Of a stretch of DNA of 64,000 nt, positions 40,863-51,259 are shown one piece after another (position 1 is the first letter of the stretch; each line of letters opens with the position of its first letter). Origin of the DNA: Aerococcus sanguinicola (GTDB taxonomy: Bacteria > Bacillota > Bacilli > Lactobacillales > Aerococcaceae). The stretch spans positions 61,483 to 125,482 of the forward strand of contig NZ_VYWO01000006.1 of the NCBI RefSeq assembly GCF_008726925.1. Direction: 5' to 3'. A program made the position numbers and the translations under genes. The notes beneath the pieces were generated by a model. The model did no database searches and was not told where the DNA came from. It saw nothing but the letters and a program-made list of their open reading frames with translations.

Positions 40863-42260
40863 TCACGCTCCTTCAGATTCAGTTTCAGCGTCTTCTGGAT
40901 AGTATTTCTCAATCAGTTTGTCGTTGATCCGAGTCAATTCAGATTTCGGCAAGATCGCGAGGAGTTCCCAAGCTAGGTCGAGGGTTTCGAAGATGTCACG
41001 GTTGGTGTTGAAACCTTGGTTAACATATTCTTCTTCGAAGCGTTCGGTAAACTTGAGGTAGAGCTTGTCGGTGTCAGAAAGAGCAGAGTCCCCGAGTACA
41101 ACCGCCAATTCCTTAGCTTCCTTACCCTTGGCATAAGCTGAGAATAACTGGTTCATGGTGTTAGCGTGGTCTTCACGTGTCTTACCTTCCCCAGTCCCCT
41201 TGTCTTTCAGACGGGAGAGGGATGGCAGAACGTTAATTGGTGGGCGAACCCCATTGTTGTAGAGTTCGTGGTCTAAGATAATCTGACCTTCTGTGATATA
41301 CCCCGTCAAGTCAGGAATTGGGTGGGTAATATCATCTTCTGGCATGGTCAAGATTGGAATCTGAGTCACTGAACCCTTAGCGCCACGGATTCGTCCGGCA
41401 CGCTCATAAAGGGTTGATAGGTTGGTATAGAGATAACCTGGATAACCCCGACGACCAGGAACTTCACGACGGGCAGCGGATACTTCACGCAGGGCCTCGC
41501 AGTAGTTGGTCATGTCGGTCATGATAACCAGGACGTGCATGTCCTTCTCATAAGCCAGGTATTCCGCAGCGGTTAAGGCAATCTTAGGGGTTGCCAAACG
41601 TTCGATGGCGGGGTCATTGGCTAAGTTGATGAACATGACAGAACGGTCAATCGCTCCGGTTTCACGGAAGGAGTTTTCGAAGAATTTCGCTTCCTCGAAG
41701 GTAACCCCCATCGCAGCGAAAACTACCGCAAACTGTTCATTGTCATTTAGCACGCTGGCTTGACGAGCAATCTGAGCCGCTAATTCTTGGTGGGGGAGAC
41801 CAGAACCTGAGAAGATCGGCAACTTTTGCCCACGGACCAAGGTATTCATGTGGTCAATGGTCGAGATACCCGTTTGGATAAATTCATCCGGATAGTCACG
41901 GGCCATTGGGTTAATGGCTGTCCCGTTAATATCACGCATTTCATCCGGGATAATCGCAGGACCTCCATCATTGATATTGCCCAGACCGTCAAAGGCCCGA
42001 CCAATCATGTCTTCGGATACGCCGAATTCAAGTGGGCGCCCCTTGAAGCGAACCTTGGTATCGCGTAAGTTAACGCCAGCACCGCCCCCATAAATTTGGA
42101 CAACGGCACGGTCTTCTTGGATTTCTAGGACTTGGCCTACCCGGCTTTCGCCAGTCTGCATTTGGATTTCAACCAATTCATCGTAGCCGACTCCCTCAAC
42201 ATCATCAACAATCATCAGAGGGCCGTAGACATCTGTTACGGATTTATATTCTTTTAACAT
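40863..42260 (-). CDS. ntpB: V-type ATPase subunit B
   Basis: 465 residues. Non-catalytic nucleotide-site subunit of the V1 hexamer. Landmarks: [20 protein letters not shown] near the N-terminus, the degenerate P-loop region [18 protein letters not shown] (no Walker A Lys, as expected for B), and the arginine-finger region near [15 protein letters not shown]. Its ATG overlaps the ntpA stop. Confidence 0.95.
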   Translation of the reverse strand: MLKEYKSVTDVYGPLMIVDDVEGVGYDELVEIQMQTGESRVGQVLEIQEDRAVVQIYGGGAGVNLRDTKVRFKGRPLEFGVSEDMIGRAFDGLGNINDGGPAIIPDEMRDINGTAINPMARDYPDEFIQTGISTIDHMNTLVRGQKLPIFSGSGLPHQELAAQIARQASVLNDNEQFAVVFAAMGVTFEEAKFFENSFRETGAIDRSVMFINLANDPAIERLATPKIALTAAEYLAYEKDMHVLVIMTDMTNYCEALREVSAARREVPGRRGYPGYLYTNLSTLYERAGRIRGAKGSVTQIPILTMPEDDITHPIPDLTGYITEGQIILDHELYNNGVRPPINVLPSLSRLKDKGTGEGKTREDHANTMNQLFSAYAKGKEAKELAVVLGDSALSDTDKLYLKFTERFEEEYVNQGFNTNRDIFETLDLAWELLAILPKSELTRINDKLIEKYYPEDAETESEGA

Positions 42261-44038
42261 TATTCAGCCCCTCCCTTTTGTACAAGATCACGCATGGCAG
42301 GATTAATCTCGTCCTTCAATTGGTCTAATTGATCGAGGTCATCTTCATGGGTATATTTCATCCGTGAGATGCGCTCGCGAATGTTTTGCGTCCCCTTCAT
42401 GATTTCGTCATAGTAAGCACCGAGCTCCATTGCTTCACGCGCTTCCTGTTCGAAGGTTAAGATAATGTCTAACATCTTGAATTGCTTGTCAAAAGATGTC
42501 GTCGCATCGACATCATCGAAGGAGTTCTGTTGCAAGTAAGCTTCACGAATCATAGCTGCTACAGCTAAGGTTAAGCGGTCACGTTCAGACAAGGAGTCAA
42601 TCCCGACTAAACGAACAATTTCTTGCAAGCCGTCTTCTTCTTGAAGTGTCGACATGGCGCTGCTGACCATTTTTTGCCAATTGGTGTCTGTGGCTTCTGA
42701 GATTCCTTGGGTCACATCGTCAAGATAGAGTGAGTAGGACTCTAACCAGTTAATGGCTGGGAAGTGGCGTTGTTGGGACAAGCTAGAATCCAGACCCCAG
42801 TATACCTTCACGACGCGGAGGGTATTTTGGGTAACTGGTTCAGAGGTATCCCCGCCTGGAGGTGAAACCGCACCAATCGCTGTAACGGCACCGGTCCGGC
42901 CTTCGCTCCCTTGAACTTCAACAATACCGGCACGTTCATAGTATTCGGCAATCCGTGAACCCAAGTAGGCAGGATAACCTTCGTCCCCTGGCATTTCTTC
43001 CAGACGACCAGACATTTCACGGAGCGCTTCGGCCCAACGTGAGGTAGAGTCTGCCATGATAGCGACTGAGTAGCCCATGTCGCGGAAGTATTCCGCAATG
43101 GTAATCCCGGTATAGATTGAGGCTTCACGCGCCGCAACCGGCATATTGGAGGTATTGGCAATCAATACGGTCCGCTCCATGATGGACTTGCCCGTATTCG
43201 GGTCGATCAATTCTGGGAATTCGTTAACAACGTCCGTCATCTCATTCCCACGTTCCCCACAGCCCACATAAACCACAACATCCGCATCTGCGAATTTAGC
43301 GATTTGGTGTTGGAGAACTGTCTTACCTGCACCGAATGGCCCTGGGATAGCAGCGGCACCCCCCTTGGTGATCGGGAAGAAGGTATCAACTACCCGCTGG
43401 CCGGTGGTCATAATACTATCTGGTAATAATTTCTTCTTGAATGGGCGTCCAATACGAACAGGCCATCTTTGAGAGAGGCCATAGCCCTTCTCTTCACCGT
43501 GTTCATCGCGGATGACATAGACCGTATCATCTAAGTCATAGTCGCCAGAAGCAATCTTAGCAATCGTTCCTTTGACCCCATTTTGAACCATGATCCGGTG
43601 TTCAATGACTTCACCTTCTTGGACGGTCCCGACGATGTCACCAGCTTCAACGCTGTCACCTTCTTGGACAGTGGCTTCGAAATGCCATTTCTTCTCACGG
43701 TCAAGTGGGTCAACATGGGCCCCGCGTACCAAGTAATTGGAGCCTGTTTCTTCCATAAAGTCTTCGAGTGGGCGTTGGATCCCATCGAACATACGTGTCA
43801 AAAGTCCTGGACCGAGTTCTACTGATAAGAGCTCCCCGGTTGGGCGCACTTCTTCTCCTGGGGTTAGCCCAGAAGTTTCTTCATAAACCTGGATAGACGC
43901 TACATCACCGTGCATTTCGATGATTTCGCCCATGAGGTTCAAGTCGCCGACGTAGCAGATTTCCTGAACGGCAGCGTCTTCCATACCGGAAGCTTTAATC
44001 AGTGGACCAGAAACTTCTACTATTTTCCCTGATTTCAA
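42260..44038 (-). CDS. ntpA: V-type ATPase catalytic subunit A
   Basis: 592 residues. Catalytic ATP-hydrolysing subunit. Walker A is [13 protein letters not shown] near residue 230, and the family insertion lies at about 110-190. The start chosen is TTG at 44038: a GGGAGG site lies 9-14 nt upstream, and the protein then begins (M)[15 protein letters not shown], matching the family N-terminus and length. The ATG at 44068 would add ten odd residues and include the ribosome site in the coding region. The other V1 genes flank it tightly. Confidence 0.94.
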   Translation of the reverse strand: MKSGKIVEVSGPLIKASGMEDAAVQEICYVGDLNLMGEIIEMHGDVASIQVYEETSGLTPGEEVRPTGELLSVELGPGLLTRMFDGIQRPLEDFMEETGSNYLVRGAHVDPLDREKKWHFEATVQEGDSVEAGDIVGTVQEGEVIEHRIMVQNGVKGTIAKIASGDYDLDDTVYVIRDEHGEEKGYGLSQRWPVRIGRPFKKKLLPDSIMTTGQRVVDTFFPITKGGAAAIPGPFGAGKTVLQHQIAKFADADVVVYVGCGERGNEMTDVVNEFPELIDPNTGKSIMERTVLIANTSNMPVAAREASIYTGITIAEYFRDMGYSVAIMADSTSRWAEALREMSGRLEEMPGDEGYPAYLGSRIAEYYERAGIVEVQGSEGRTGAVTAIGAVSPPGGDTSEPVTQNTLRVVKVYWGLDSSLSQQRHFPAINWLESYSLYLDDVTQGISEATDTNWQKMVSSAMSTLQEEDGLQEIVRLVGIDSLSERDRLTLAVAAMIREAYLQQNSFDDVDATTSFDKQFKMLDIILTFEQEAREAMELGAYYDEIMKGTQNIRERISRMKYTHEDDLDQLDQLKDEINPAMRDLVQKGGAE

Positions 44039-44082
44039 ATCTTTTCCTCCCTCTAATGGTTGTTTCACTGAGATGGCTGGAC

Positions 44083-44394
44083 TTAGAGGATATTCTGTCC
44101 GACAGCCTTCTCAACATTATCTTGGACACGCTTCTTCCCAATGCCGAGACTTCCCTTGTGAGAAGGGATTAAAATCACAGCAGGTACGACTTGGGTGTCG
44201 TAGTGGGAGATGGTGTCTGGTATCTGTTCAGCGATCGTTTCGGTAAGATAGATGATACCGTATTCGTTCTTTGCTAATTCATCGACTTGCTTACGGGCTT
44301 CCTGGCCGTCATTAACGGGGAAGGCGTCGAAGCCGATTAATTGAAAAGGAATCACGACATCTTTTTCACCGACGACTGCAATTTTATGAGCCAT
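44083..44394 (-). CDS. ntpG: V-type ATPase subunit F (NtpG)
   Basis: 103 residues. Small Rossmann-like stalk subunit: [20 protein letters not shown] and [15 protein letters not shown] are typical. It binds the D subunit in the rotor. It overlaps the C-subunit gene by 11 nt. Named ntpG in the Enterococcus nomenclature; ATPase subunit F elsewhere. Confidence 0.92.
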   Translation of the reverse strand: MAHKIAVVGEKDVVIPFQLIGFDAFPVNDGQEARKQVDELAKNEYGIIYLTETIAEQIPDTISHYDTQVVPAVILIPSHKGSLGIGKKRVQDNVEKAVGQNIL

Positions 44395-45385
44395 AGATAG
44401 GTCGCATCCTTTCCTTGATTGCTTGTTCGTCTAAGTCATTGGCCTTGCCGACTAAGATCAAGCGGATATTGGTAATTTCATTCTCTTTGAAATACAAGTA
44501 AGCTAGGGCTGGTAGGGGGCCGAATGCCTCCAATTGGGCCAGCTTCATTTCTTCTGCTTCCGTTTCTTCAATCCGACCTTCTAATTCCACCACATTGGTA
44601 GTGCCATCTTCATGCAAGGCATTGCCGAGGTTGCCCCCGTAAATTAGGGACTTGTAGGCCTGGGAAATCGCCGCATGGTTGTGAGAAACGGCATAGTCGA
44701 TAATTTCATCGCTATCTAGGGTTCCCTTGTCACTCAATACGGCCCGCATAAAGCCCTTAGACCGGCCTTGTTGGATCGCACGGATGAGCATGGACAGGTT
44801 GGCAAAGTCAATCGTCATATCGGCCACCCGGTCCACACCTGGATCATCGATTTCATCCGCTAATTCCCGCATATTATCGAGATAGGCAGAGTCTAAGATG
44901 ATCGAGATGGCATCGTAAGAATGGTAGTTCTCAAAATTCTCGCGCACATCGCGGATGCCTTGGATCATGGATTGGTCGAAACCTTCACCATCTCCGGTAC
45001 GCACGGCCCGGCGCAAGCTTTCAATGCTGTGGCGGCCGATGGGCAGGTAGATATCCGAGAAGTCACGCTCTGCATACCACTCCTTGAAGAGCACCTTCAA
45101 ATTATGGTATTCGTAACGCAAGGCGTAGAAGTCAACTACCCGTGGATCTGGTGTACTTGCATAGAGGTCATTATAGGCCCGACGCAAGTCCGCCATCAGG
45201 AAAGCATCGAAATCTCTTGTCTCTTCAATGTCTTCTGGCAAGTGGTAGTCTGTCTTCCGTAAGACATTGAGGGCCTCACTTAAAGAAGTTGCCTGTAACA
45301 TGGCGTTGTAGTCCGACGCTTGCAAAAGACTGGTCTCTTGGACGCGGACGGAAACATTCAACCCAGCATATGCTGTATTTTCCAT
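44384..45385 (-). CDS. ntpC: V-type ATPase subunit C
   Basis: 333 residues. Funnel-shaped subunit linking the central stalk to the membrane rotor ring. All-helical, with LRYEYHNLKVLFKEWYAE and the C-terminal EITNIRLILVGKANDL as family signatures. AGAAAGGAG precedes the ATG. Confidence 0.92.
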   Translation of the reverse strand: MENTAYAGLNVSVRVQETSLLQASDYNAMLQATSLSEALNVLRKTDYHLPEDIEETRDFDAFLMADLRRAYNDLYASTPDPRVVDFYALRYEYHNLKVLFKEWYAERDFSDIYLPIGRHSIESLRRAVRTGDGEGFDQSMIQGIRDVRENFENYHSYDAISIILDSAYLDNMRELADEIDDPGVDRVADMTIDFANLSMLIRAIQQGRSKGFMRAVLSDKGTLDSDEIIDYAVSHNHAAISQAYKSLIYGGNLGNALHEDGTTNVVELEGRIEETEAEEMKLAQLEAFGPLPALAYLYFKENEITNIRLILVGKANDLDEQAIKERMRPIYGS

Positions 45386-45400
45386 TTCGACAACTCCTTT

Positions 45401-45982
45401 CTAATTAAATGCGCGTTTGGAAATTTCGGCAGAAAGAGCTTCCTCTTGTTCCTCAATGATTTGGTCAAAAGTAAAGTTGTAATCCATCCCCTCTTGGGAG
45501 AGAATGAAGCCGCCTTGACCGCGCAAGCTTTGGTCAGCGCCTTGCAATTGTGGGAATTCACTCTGCAATGCGGCTAAACCTTGCTCGGTCAATTGTTTTT
45601 CTGATTGGGATCCAAGCTGTAAAACAGTGGCTTGGTCTGAATTTAATTGTGATAGAGCACCTTTGACAAATTCGATAAACTCATTCTCTGGAAGTTCAGT
45701 CAGTCTTGTCACAGCTTCTGTATAAACGTCCTGGATTAAGTCTTGCTTCTTAGCTAAGACTTGGTTACGCATTTGGTTATTATAACCTTGCTTCTTCCGG
45801 TCCAGGTTACGTGCCGCTTGGTCTTCAAGAGATGCCTTCTTATCTTCGGCATCTTTTTGGATGCGTTTTTCACGAGCTGCGGTCTCTTGTTCAAGCTTTT
45901 CCTTGCCTGATTTGAACTTCGCATCTTCTTCCTGGCTAATCTTAGCGAGGACATCCTGAGTTAGATTTTGAATGGTTGCCAT
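45401..45982 (-). CDS. ntpE: V-type ATPase subunit E
   Basis: 193 residues from the ATG at 45982 with AAAGGAGG; the frame is open upstream through the repeat element but without support. Peripheral stalk subunit: a long charged coiled coil (residues 10-75, AREKRIQKDAEDKKASLEDQ) and a C-terminal globular part with GGFILSQEGMDYNFTFDQII. Works with subunit NtpF as the stator. Confidence 0.92.
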   Translation of the reverse strand: MATIQNLTQDVLAKISQEEDAKFKSGKEKLEQETAAREKRIQKDAEDKKASLEDQAARNLDRKKQGYNNQMRNQVLAKKQDLIQDVYTEAVTRLTELPENEFIEFVKGALSQLNSDQATVLQLGSQSEKQLTEQGLAALQSEFPQLQGADQSLRGQGGFILSQEGMDYNFTFDQIIEEQEEALSAEISKRAFN

Positions 45983-46027
45983 ACAGTGCCTCCTTTCCTC
46001 TATAGATTGTCTGCTCAATGGTAATGG

Positions 46028-46047
46028 GCTGGAAAATATTTTCCAGC
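46028..46047. repeat. perfect 20-nt palindrome
   Basis: GCTGGAAAATATTTTCCAGC, located between element R7 and the ntpE ribosome site inside the V-ATPase operon. Could be an operator or an mRNA hairpin controlling ntpE. Confidence 0.6.
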
Positions 46048-46079
46048 TTGCTTTAGGCTGTGAGCCTTTTTTAAAACCT

Positions 46080-46191
46080 GTTCCAAAAGTCAGCCCTGAC
46101 CTCCACTTCACAAACTACGTCCGATTGTTTTCCAAAAATCTGCCGTAGTTTGCTCCAGTGATTCAGGGCTAAACGACTTTTGTCACACTCT
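46080..46191 (-). repeat. long palindromic element, copy R7, inside the V-ATPase operon
   Basis: Minus strand: AGAGTGTGA, arms CAAAAGTC/GACTTTTG, core TTTAG, arm 2 CCCTGA/TCAGGG, ATCACTGGAG, arm 3 CAAACTACG/CGTAGTTTG, then GGAAC. The TAGTCGGG end is lost. It fills most of the 213-bp gap between ntpK and ntpE. Confidence 0.8.
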
Positions 46192-46195
46192 ATTT

Positions 46196-46693
<498 letters not shown>

Positions 46694-46706
46694 TTATATA
46701 TTGTGT

Positions 46707-48671
46707 CTATCTGTCAGAGTCGTTCAAACGTACATATTTCTCTAGGGTATTGATTGGGCTGAAGGCCCGGCCGTCCCCTTCATAGAACTTACCGAAGAAT
46801 TCCACGAAGATCAAACGCAAACCGTGAACATAACCACTCAGAACTGAGAGGAATAAGTTGAAGGATTGCAAGGCGATAATCAATACGATCCCAATCGTAA
46901 AGCGGATTGGGGCTGGGAAGAAGCCGACAAGCATGTTGAAGGCCATGGCAATGGACCCACCAGAGATCCCGAGCGCCATCAGACGCGTGTAGGAGACCAG
47001 GTCCCCAACATAGCCTGAGATCCCGTAGATATTGTAGAGACCTAGACCAGCTGCCAAGAGTTTCTTATCTTGGAAGATAACTGGGACAATGATCATGCCG
47101 GCAAAGCCGATAATGGATACCCATTTACCAATAGTTCCAACTTCTGGCATCCCAGCCATGGCTCCGATGCCCCAGGCACCAAGCCCGAGTAAGATCAGGA
47201 TCCAACCTAAACCATCACTATAAGCCGATTCCATATTGCCCCGGCGCACTTCGAGGTAGATCTTAATGCAGAGGGCAACTAAGATATGGATCAAACCGAT
47301 AACAACAGAGGCTGCCATAATCAAGATCGCATCGCCTGTTGGATCGACAATCCCGGTTGGAATCGATTCCCCGAAGAAGGAACCATAGAGCAGACCCACA
47401 AGCATGGTTGGATAAGACAGGTAATGGCCGAACTTGACCATGTTCCCTGCACTACCATGCAGGTCCATCACTTTCATAGCAACTAGGGTACCTAACCAAA
47501 GCACGATACCATAGCCGAGGTCCCCCATCATCATTCCGAAGAAGAGTAAGTAGAAGGGGGTAATGAATGGTGTCGGGTCAATCTCCCGATAGTTTGGTAC
47601 CCCGTACATTTCGGTAATCATTTCAAAGGGCGCGTTCAGCGCATTATTCTTAAGTTTTGTAGGGACTTCGTTATTGTCGATCGCTTCTTCTGTAATCTCT
47701 TCTTCTACGACCACAAAGTTATCTGCCCCAATATTGGCTTCCAGTTTCTGGATGAGTGCGTCATAGTCCTCTTCGTCAGTCCAACCACTCAGTAAGATTA
47801 AATAATCATTATCATAGGTCAATTGGACAGCTAAGGCACGTTGGGAGCGGTTATAGGTCTCTTCAGCGACTTGTTCCACTAAAGGAATCTTAGCTTCTAA
47901 GTTCTGGAGCGCCTGCACCACGTCTTCCTCTTCCTTAATGAGTGACTTACGCTTGTCTTCCAAGTTTTGGAAGGCAGTTTCTGGACCTTCTTCATAAGGG
48001 TAATCGAAAGGTTGGAAGTGGTATTGGGCCAGTCTCCCTTGGAAGTCTTCAGCTTGAGACTTACGGGTGACAGCCACCACCCCAATTTCATCCTCATTGG
48101 AGAAGGCTTCTAATAAGGAAATATCCTCATCTTTTGTATCTTCCTTCAGGGCATGCCACTGACTGCTTGAGCTGTCATTAGGAACAGTCCCCAAGGAAAC
48201 GGCAAAGTAGTCCAGTTGGTAGAGTTCGGCTGGGTTGACATCCAAGCCCCGCCAGTTGGAAACAGCGGTCTGTTCGTCTTCCACGCTCTCCCGGGTCGAA
48301 ATGATATTCTCCCGTTGGTTGTAGAGCTCCTCCACCTCTTCAACTAAAGCTTGACCCTGGTCGAGGTCCACTTCTTGGTGGAGTCCTTCCAGACTAAAGA
48401 CGGGACGCTTATGGGTGAGCTTCTCCATCATGGACCGATCCTTAGCATAGCGGGATAAGATCACTAATGCCCGCTCTGCTCTCTGGTAGAGATCATCATA
48501 TTGGACATAGTCTTCAGATTTCACTTGTGCCGCATCAACCGCTTCTTCAGCATCTTCCCTCGGCAGGGCGGATACTTCCACACTCTGCAAGGCCTGTAAA
48601 TTTCGCACCAGGTCTTCCTTTAGTGTCGGTTTCGATACAATCGACAACTTCTTCATTTTAGCTATTGCCAT
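46707..48671 (-). CDS. ntpI: V-type ATPase subunit I (a subunit)
   Basis: 654 residues. Membrane stator subunit forming the ion half-channels. The N-terminal 330 residues are a soluble, coiled-coil arm (MAIAKMKKLSIVSKPTLKED). The C-terminal half has about 7-8 helices, including PTPFITPFYLLFFGMMMGDLGYG (start PTPFITPFYLLFFGMMMGD) and DLVSYTRLMALGISGGSIA with the essential Arg near residue 560. It overlaps the ntpF stop; GAGGTGAG ribosome site. Confidence 0.94.
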   Translation of the reverse strand: MAIAKMKKLSIVSKPTLKEDLVRNLQALQSVEVSALPREDAEEAVDAAQVKSEDYVQYDDLYQRAERALVILSRYAKDRSMMEKLTHKRPVFSLEGLHQEVDLDQGQALVEEVEELYNQRENIISTRESVEDEQTAVSNWRGLDVNPAELYQLDYFAVSLGTVPNDSSSSQWHALKEDTKDEDISLLEAFSNEDEIGVVAVTRKSQAEDFQGRLAQYHFQPFDYPYEEGPETAFQNLEDKRKSLIKEEEDVVQALQNLEAKIPLVEQVAEETYNRSQRALAVQLTYDNDYLILLSGWTDEEDYDALIQKLEANIGADNFVVVEEEITEEAIDNNEVPTKLKNNALNAPFEMITEMYGVPNYREIDPTPFITPFYLLFFGMMMGDLGYGIVLWLGTLVAMKVMDLHGSAGNMVKFGHYLSYPTMLVGLLYGSFFGESIPTGIVDPTGDAILIMAASVVIGLIHILVALCIKIYLEVRRGNMESAYSDGLGWILILLGLGAWGIGAMAGMPEVGTIGKWVSIIGFAGMIIVPVIFQDKKLLAAGLGLYNIYGISGYVGDLVSYTRLMALGISGGSIAMAFNMLVGFFPAPIRFTIGIVLIIALQSFNLFLSVLSGYVHGLRLIFVEFFGKFYEGDGRAFSPINTLEKYVRLNDSDR

Positions 48672-48984
48672 ATGATTTTCTCACCTCCTCAACAACATAT
48701 GCGACCAAATCCTCTTTGTTCTCGTCAAATTTTTGACTGAGGCCTTGAATTTGGCCTTGGTTTTCTTCATCTGCTTGTGTTTGGTATGCCGCATAGGCCT
48801 GGTCAACTTCGGCTTCCTTGTTAGCTTTGAAATCAGCTAGTTCAGCTTCTTTTTCTTCTGTTAGCGCTTTTAATTTAGCCCGGTATTCATGCCGTAATTG
48901 CTCTAACTTCGCTTCGAAATCTGCCTTAATGTCTTTAGCCTTTGTTTCTGCATCCACTACCTGCTGAATCGTTTGGTTCGCCAA
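48658..48984 (-). CDS. ntpF: V-type ATPase subunit NtpF (G/H stator coiled coil)
   Basis: 108 residues from TTG at 48984, placed 8 nt from AAGGGGGG; a GTG at 48993 would have no spacing to that site. An almost continuous charged coiled coil (DAETKAKDIKADFEAKLEQL). Pairs with subunit E in the peripheral stalk. First gene of the operon, in the Enterococcus order F-I-K-E-C-G-A-B-D. A TATAAT lies at 49011-49016 (minus strand), but its -35 is weak. Confidence 0.85.
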   Translation of the reverse strand: MANQTIQQVVDAETKAKDIKADFEAKLEQLRHEYRAKLKALTEEKEAELADFKANKEAEVDQAYAAYQTQADEENQGQIQGLSQKFDENKEDLVAYVVEEVRKSYGNS

Positions 48985-49074
48985 TCGCTCCACCCCCCTT
49001 TATAAGTTATATTATACCTTATCTTCTAGCCATAAGCATAGCGCGACAAAAACGATACGCCTTTTTAAGAATAA

Positions 49075-49575
49075 TTAGTGCAAGTTGTGCTCTTCTTTTC
49101 GAGGCTTCCGTGACGCCCGCTTACGTTGCTTACGCAATCTTCTAAAGAAAGACGTCAACATCTCGCTACAGGCTGTCTCCAAGAGGCCATCCGTCACATC
49201 AACTTGGTGGTTAAAGCGCTCATCGGTGACTAGGTTCATCAAGGAACCTACCGTACCTCCCTTGGGATCATAAGCCCCGAAATAAAGATGTCGAATCCGC
49301 GATAGAATAATTGCCCCGCTACACATTGGACAAGGTTCTAAAGTGACATACATATCACAATCCATAAGCCGCCAATTATCCAAATAAGTATTTGCTTGGC
49401 GGATGGCCTGCATCTCCGCATGACTTGTCGCATCATTGGAGTGCTCGCGTAAGTTATAACCGCGACCAATCACCTGGCCATCCTTGACTAGGACTGCGCC
49501 AATAGGCACTTCGCCTAAAGCCTCCGCCTTCCTAGCTTCTGCTATAGCCAAACGCATAAAGTCTTCATGCTCCAA
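49075..49575 (-). CDS. tadA: tRNA-specific adenosine deaminase
   Basis: 166 residues. Converts A34 to inosine in tRNA-Arg(ACG); that tRNA is encoded at 61672-61745 in this window. Zinc-site motifs are SHAEMQAI and TLEPCPMCSGAI, as in all TadA proteins. The C-terminus has an extra basic tail (RRLRKQRKRASRKPRKEE). GAGGTGG precedes the ATG. Confidence 0.95.
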   Translation of the reverse strand: MEHEDFMRLAIAEARKAEALGEVPIGAVLVKDGQVIGRGYNLREHSNDATSHAEMQAIRQANTYLDNWRLMDCDMYVTLEPCPMCSGAIILSRIRHLYFGAYDPKGGTVGSLMNLVTDERFNHQVDVTDGLLETACSEMLTSFFRRLRKQRKRASRKPRKEEHNLH

Positions 49576-49936
49576 ACAACCACCTCAAATTCGGAATAAT
49601 CAGGCCGAGAAAGCCAAAATATTAGCTACTTAGAAGGGCCTATTCGCCCTCCACGGATTTCTAAAGATATGTTCCCACAATTATTACTTTACGATAATCT
49701 AAGCCATTGGTCAAATTATTTATTTCTCAAAAAACGATATTTTAACGCTTTTAAAGCCCTTTCATAGAATCAATTTAGCCTCTGAGCAAAAGTTCAGAGG
49801 CCGTTATATAATAGGAAGTCTTCGCCCAGTCGACTGCAGGCAAATGGGACTTTTTTGCTCTAACTAAGACTTTAAGTCTTAAATATTTTTTACTTTTCAT
49901 TTCAAAAAAACTAATTTTTGTATTTATGAATTGCTT
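49576..49936. other. intergenic region between tadA and the CapA gene
   Basis: No gene seen. A candidate tadA promoter on the minus strand reads TTGACC-N17-TAAAGT near 49690-49720. A GCCTCTGA/TCAGAGGC hairpin lies at 49778-49804 with only a weak T-run. I looked for an SRP RNA here and did not find its signature. Confidence 0.4.
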
Positions 49937-51154
49937 TTAATCGTCAATACCTGGACTCGCTTGATAGGTCCGCTTGGCTCGGGGCCAGTCCAAGCCCACA
50001 TGTTGGTTAACCGCGGTATAGGCCTGGTCAATCCGGTCGCGATAAGCTGGATCGAGTCGGTCACGATAGGCTCCCCCTTCGATAAAATCATCGAGGACAT
50101 AGGTCTGGTAGAGGTACTGCTTGCAGTTAAAAGCTTGCGAATAAGTGCCTCGGTCTTCACGAGCTACCCAGGTCGGCCGGGCTTGGGCCGCTTTAATCCG
50201 CGTCCGGTCTCCCTTCTTTTCCACAGTCAGATCCACCAAGAGGCCGCGCTCGGTCCAAGTATTTCCCTCCATGGTTTCTGCCCTTTGGTTGGAGAGGAAG
50301 TTGCCCATGGAATAAATAATTAACTTCTTATCTCCCTCATGGTCAATCACCTCAGCGGGCTCAATCACATGGGGGTGGCCACCCAGAACCACGTCTGCAC
50401 CCCAGGCTACCATCTGGTGATAACAATCGATTTGTTCCTGGGTCGGTTCCAGGGCATACTCGACTCCCATCTGGGGCATGACAATTGTCAGGTCTGCCTC
50501 TTCTTCTGCCCGCTCAATCTCTCGACGCATCTGATCTGGGTCGAGGTCGGATAAATGTGCCGCATAATCATCCGGAGTCAATTCAGCTTCCAAGCCATTG
50601 AAACCATAAGCATAGGCCAGGAGGGCAATCTTGATCCCATTCACTTCCTTTATCAATAAGTCCGCATACTGGCGGGACTTGTCGGGATAAACTCCTAGTG
50701 GGGCCATGCCACGCTGGCTAAAGCTAGCTGCCGTTGACTGAAGCCCCTCCAATCCTGAATCTAAGATATGGTTATGGGCGAGATCGACCACGTCATAACC
50801 GGTATCCGCCATGGCATCGGCCACCTCTTCGGGCGCGTTGAAGCGCGGATAACCGACTAGGGGCTTAGTGGGATCAATGGTTCCCTCAAAATCCGCCAAG
50901 CTAAGATCAGCCTGCTGGATCCAGGGCTTCACATAGGAAAAGTTCGGGTGGAAGTCAAAACTTCCATCTGCTTGGGCAGCACTGGCAAAAATCGGATCGT
51001 GATAAAGTAAGTCCCCATGGGCCATGATCCGCGCCTCATGCACCGTCTCGACTTCGGGCTTAGCCGCTGAGCTCGTCAAGCCTTGACAGCCCGTTAAAGC
51101 CAATGAAGCTAAAGCCAGGCCAGCTTTAAATATCTTGCTATGAATTGTCTCCAT
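49937..51154 (-). CDS. CapA-family lipoprotein
   Basis: 405 residues. The N-terminus is a lipoprotein signal with lipobox LTGC (Cys about 23), so it sits on the outer face of the membrane. The mature part is a CapA/PgsA-like metallophosphatase-fold domain: IMAHGDLLYHDPIF, LSLADFEGTIDP, DVVDLAHNHILDSG, and VVLGGHPHVIEPAE. CapA proteins take part in poly-gamma-glutamate capsule systems, but no capB or capC is in view, so the role here is open. Monocistronic. Confidence 0.88.
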   Translation of the reverse strand: METIHSKIFKAGLALASLALTGCQGLTSSAAKPEVETVHEARIMAHGDLLYHDPIFASAAQADGSFDFHPNFSYVKPWIQQADLSLADFEGTIDPTKPLVGYPRFNAPEEVADAMADTGYDVVDLAHNHILDSGLEGLQSTAASFSQRGMAPLGVYPDKSRQYADLLIKEVNGIKIALLAYAYGFNGLEAELTPDDYAAHLSDLDPDQMRREIERAEEEADLTIVMPQMGVEYALEPTQEQIDCYHQMVAWGADVVLGGHPHVIEPAEVIDHEGDKKLIIYSMGNFLSNQRAETMEGNTWTERGLLVDLTVEKKGDRTRIKAAQARPTWVAREDRGTYSQAFNCKQYLYQTYVLDDFIEGGAYRDRLDPAYRDRIDQAYTAVNQHVGLDWPRAKRTYQASPGIDD

Positions 51155-51198
51155 CTTCTTCTCCTTTAAACCTTCCCCTCAATGCAGCCTGAAGCAAA

Positions 51199-51246
51199 GA
51201 AAGAGCCGCAAGCACGCATTCAAGCGAGCTTTTCTACGGCTCTTTC
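51199..51246. terminator. terminator after the LDH-family gene
   Basis: AAAGAGCCG pairs with CGGCTCTTT around a loop of about 30 nt. On the minus strand it ends in TTTCTTTG. Confidence 0.7.
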
Positions 51247-51259
51247 CCTATGGCTTGTG

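Noticed and set aside
45983..46111. Upstream extension of ntpE by 43 codons
   Set aside because: The extension translates the repeat element and palindrome; the ATG at 45982 has a perfect AAAGGAGG and the family N-terminus.
49576..49936. SRP RNA gene beside tadA
   Set aside because: The tadA neighbourhood often holds ffs in Firmicutes, but no GGAAGCAG/GTGC-type SRP loop is visible.
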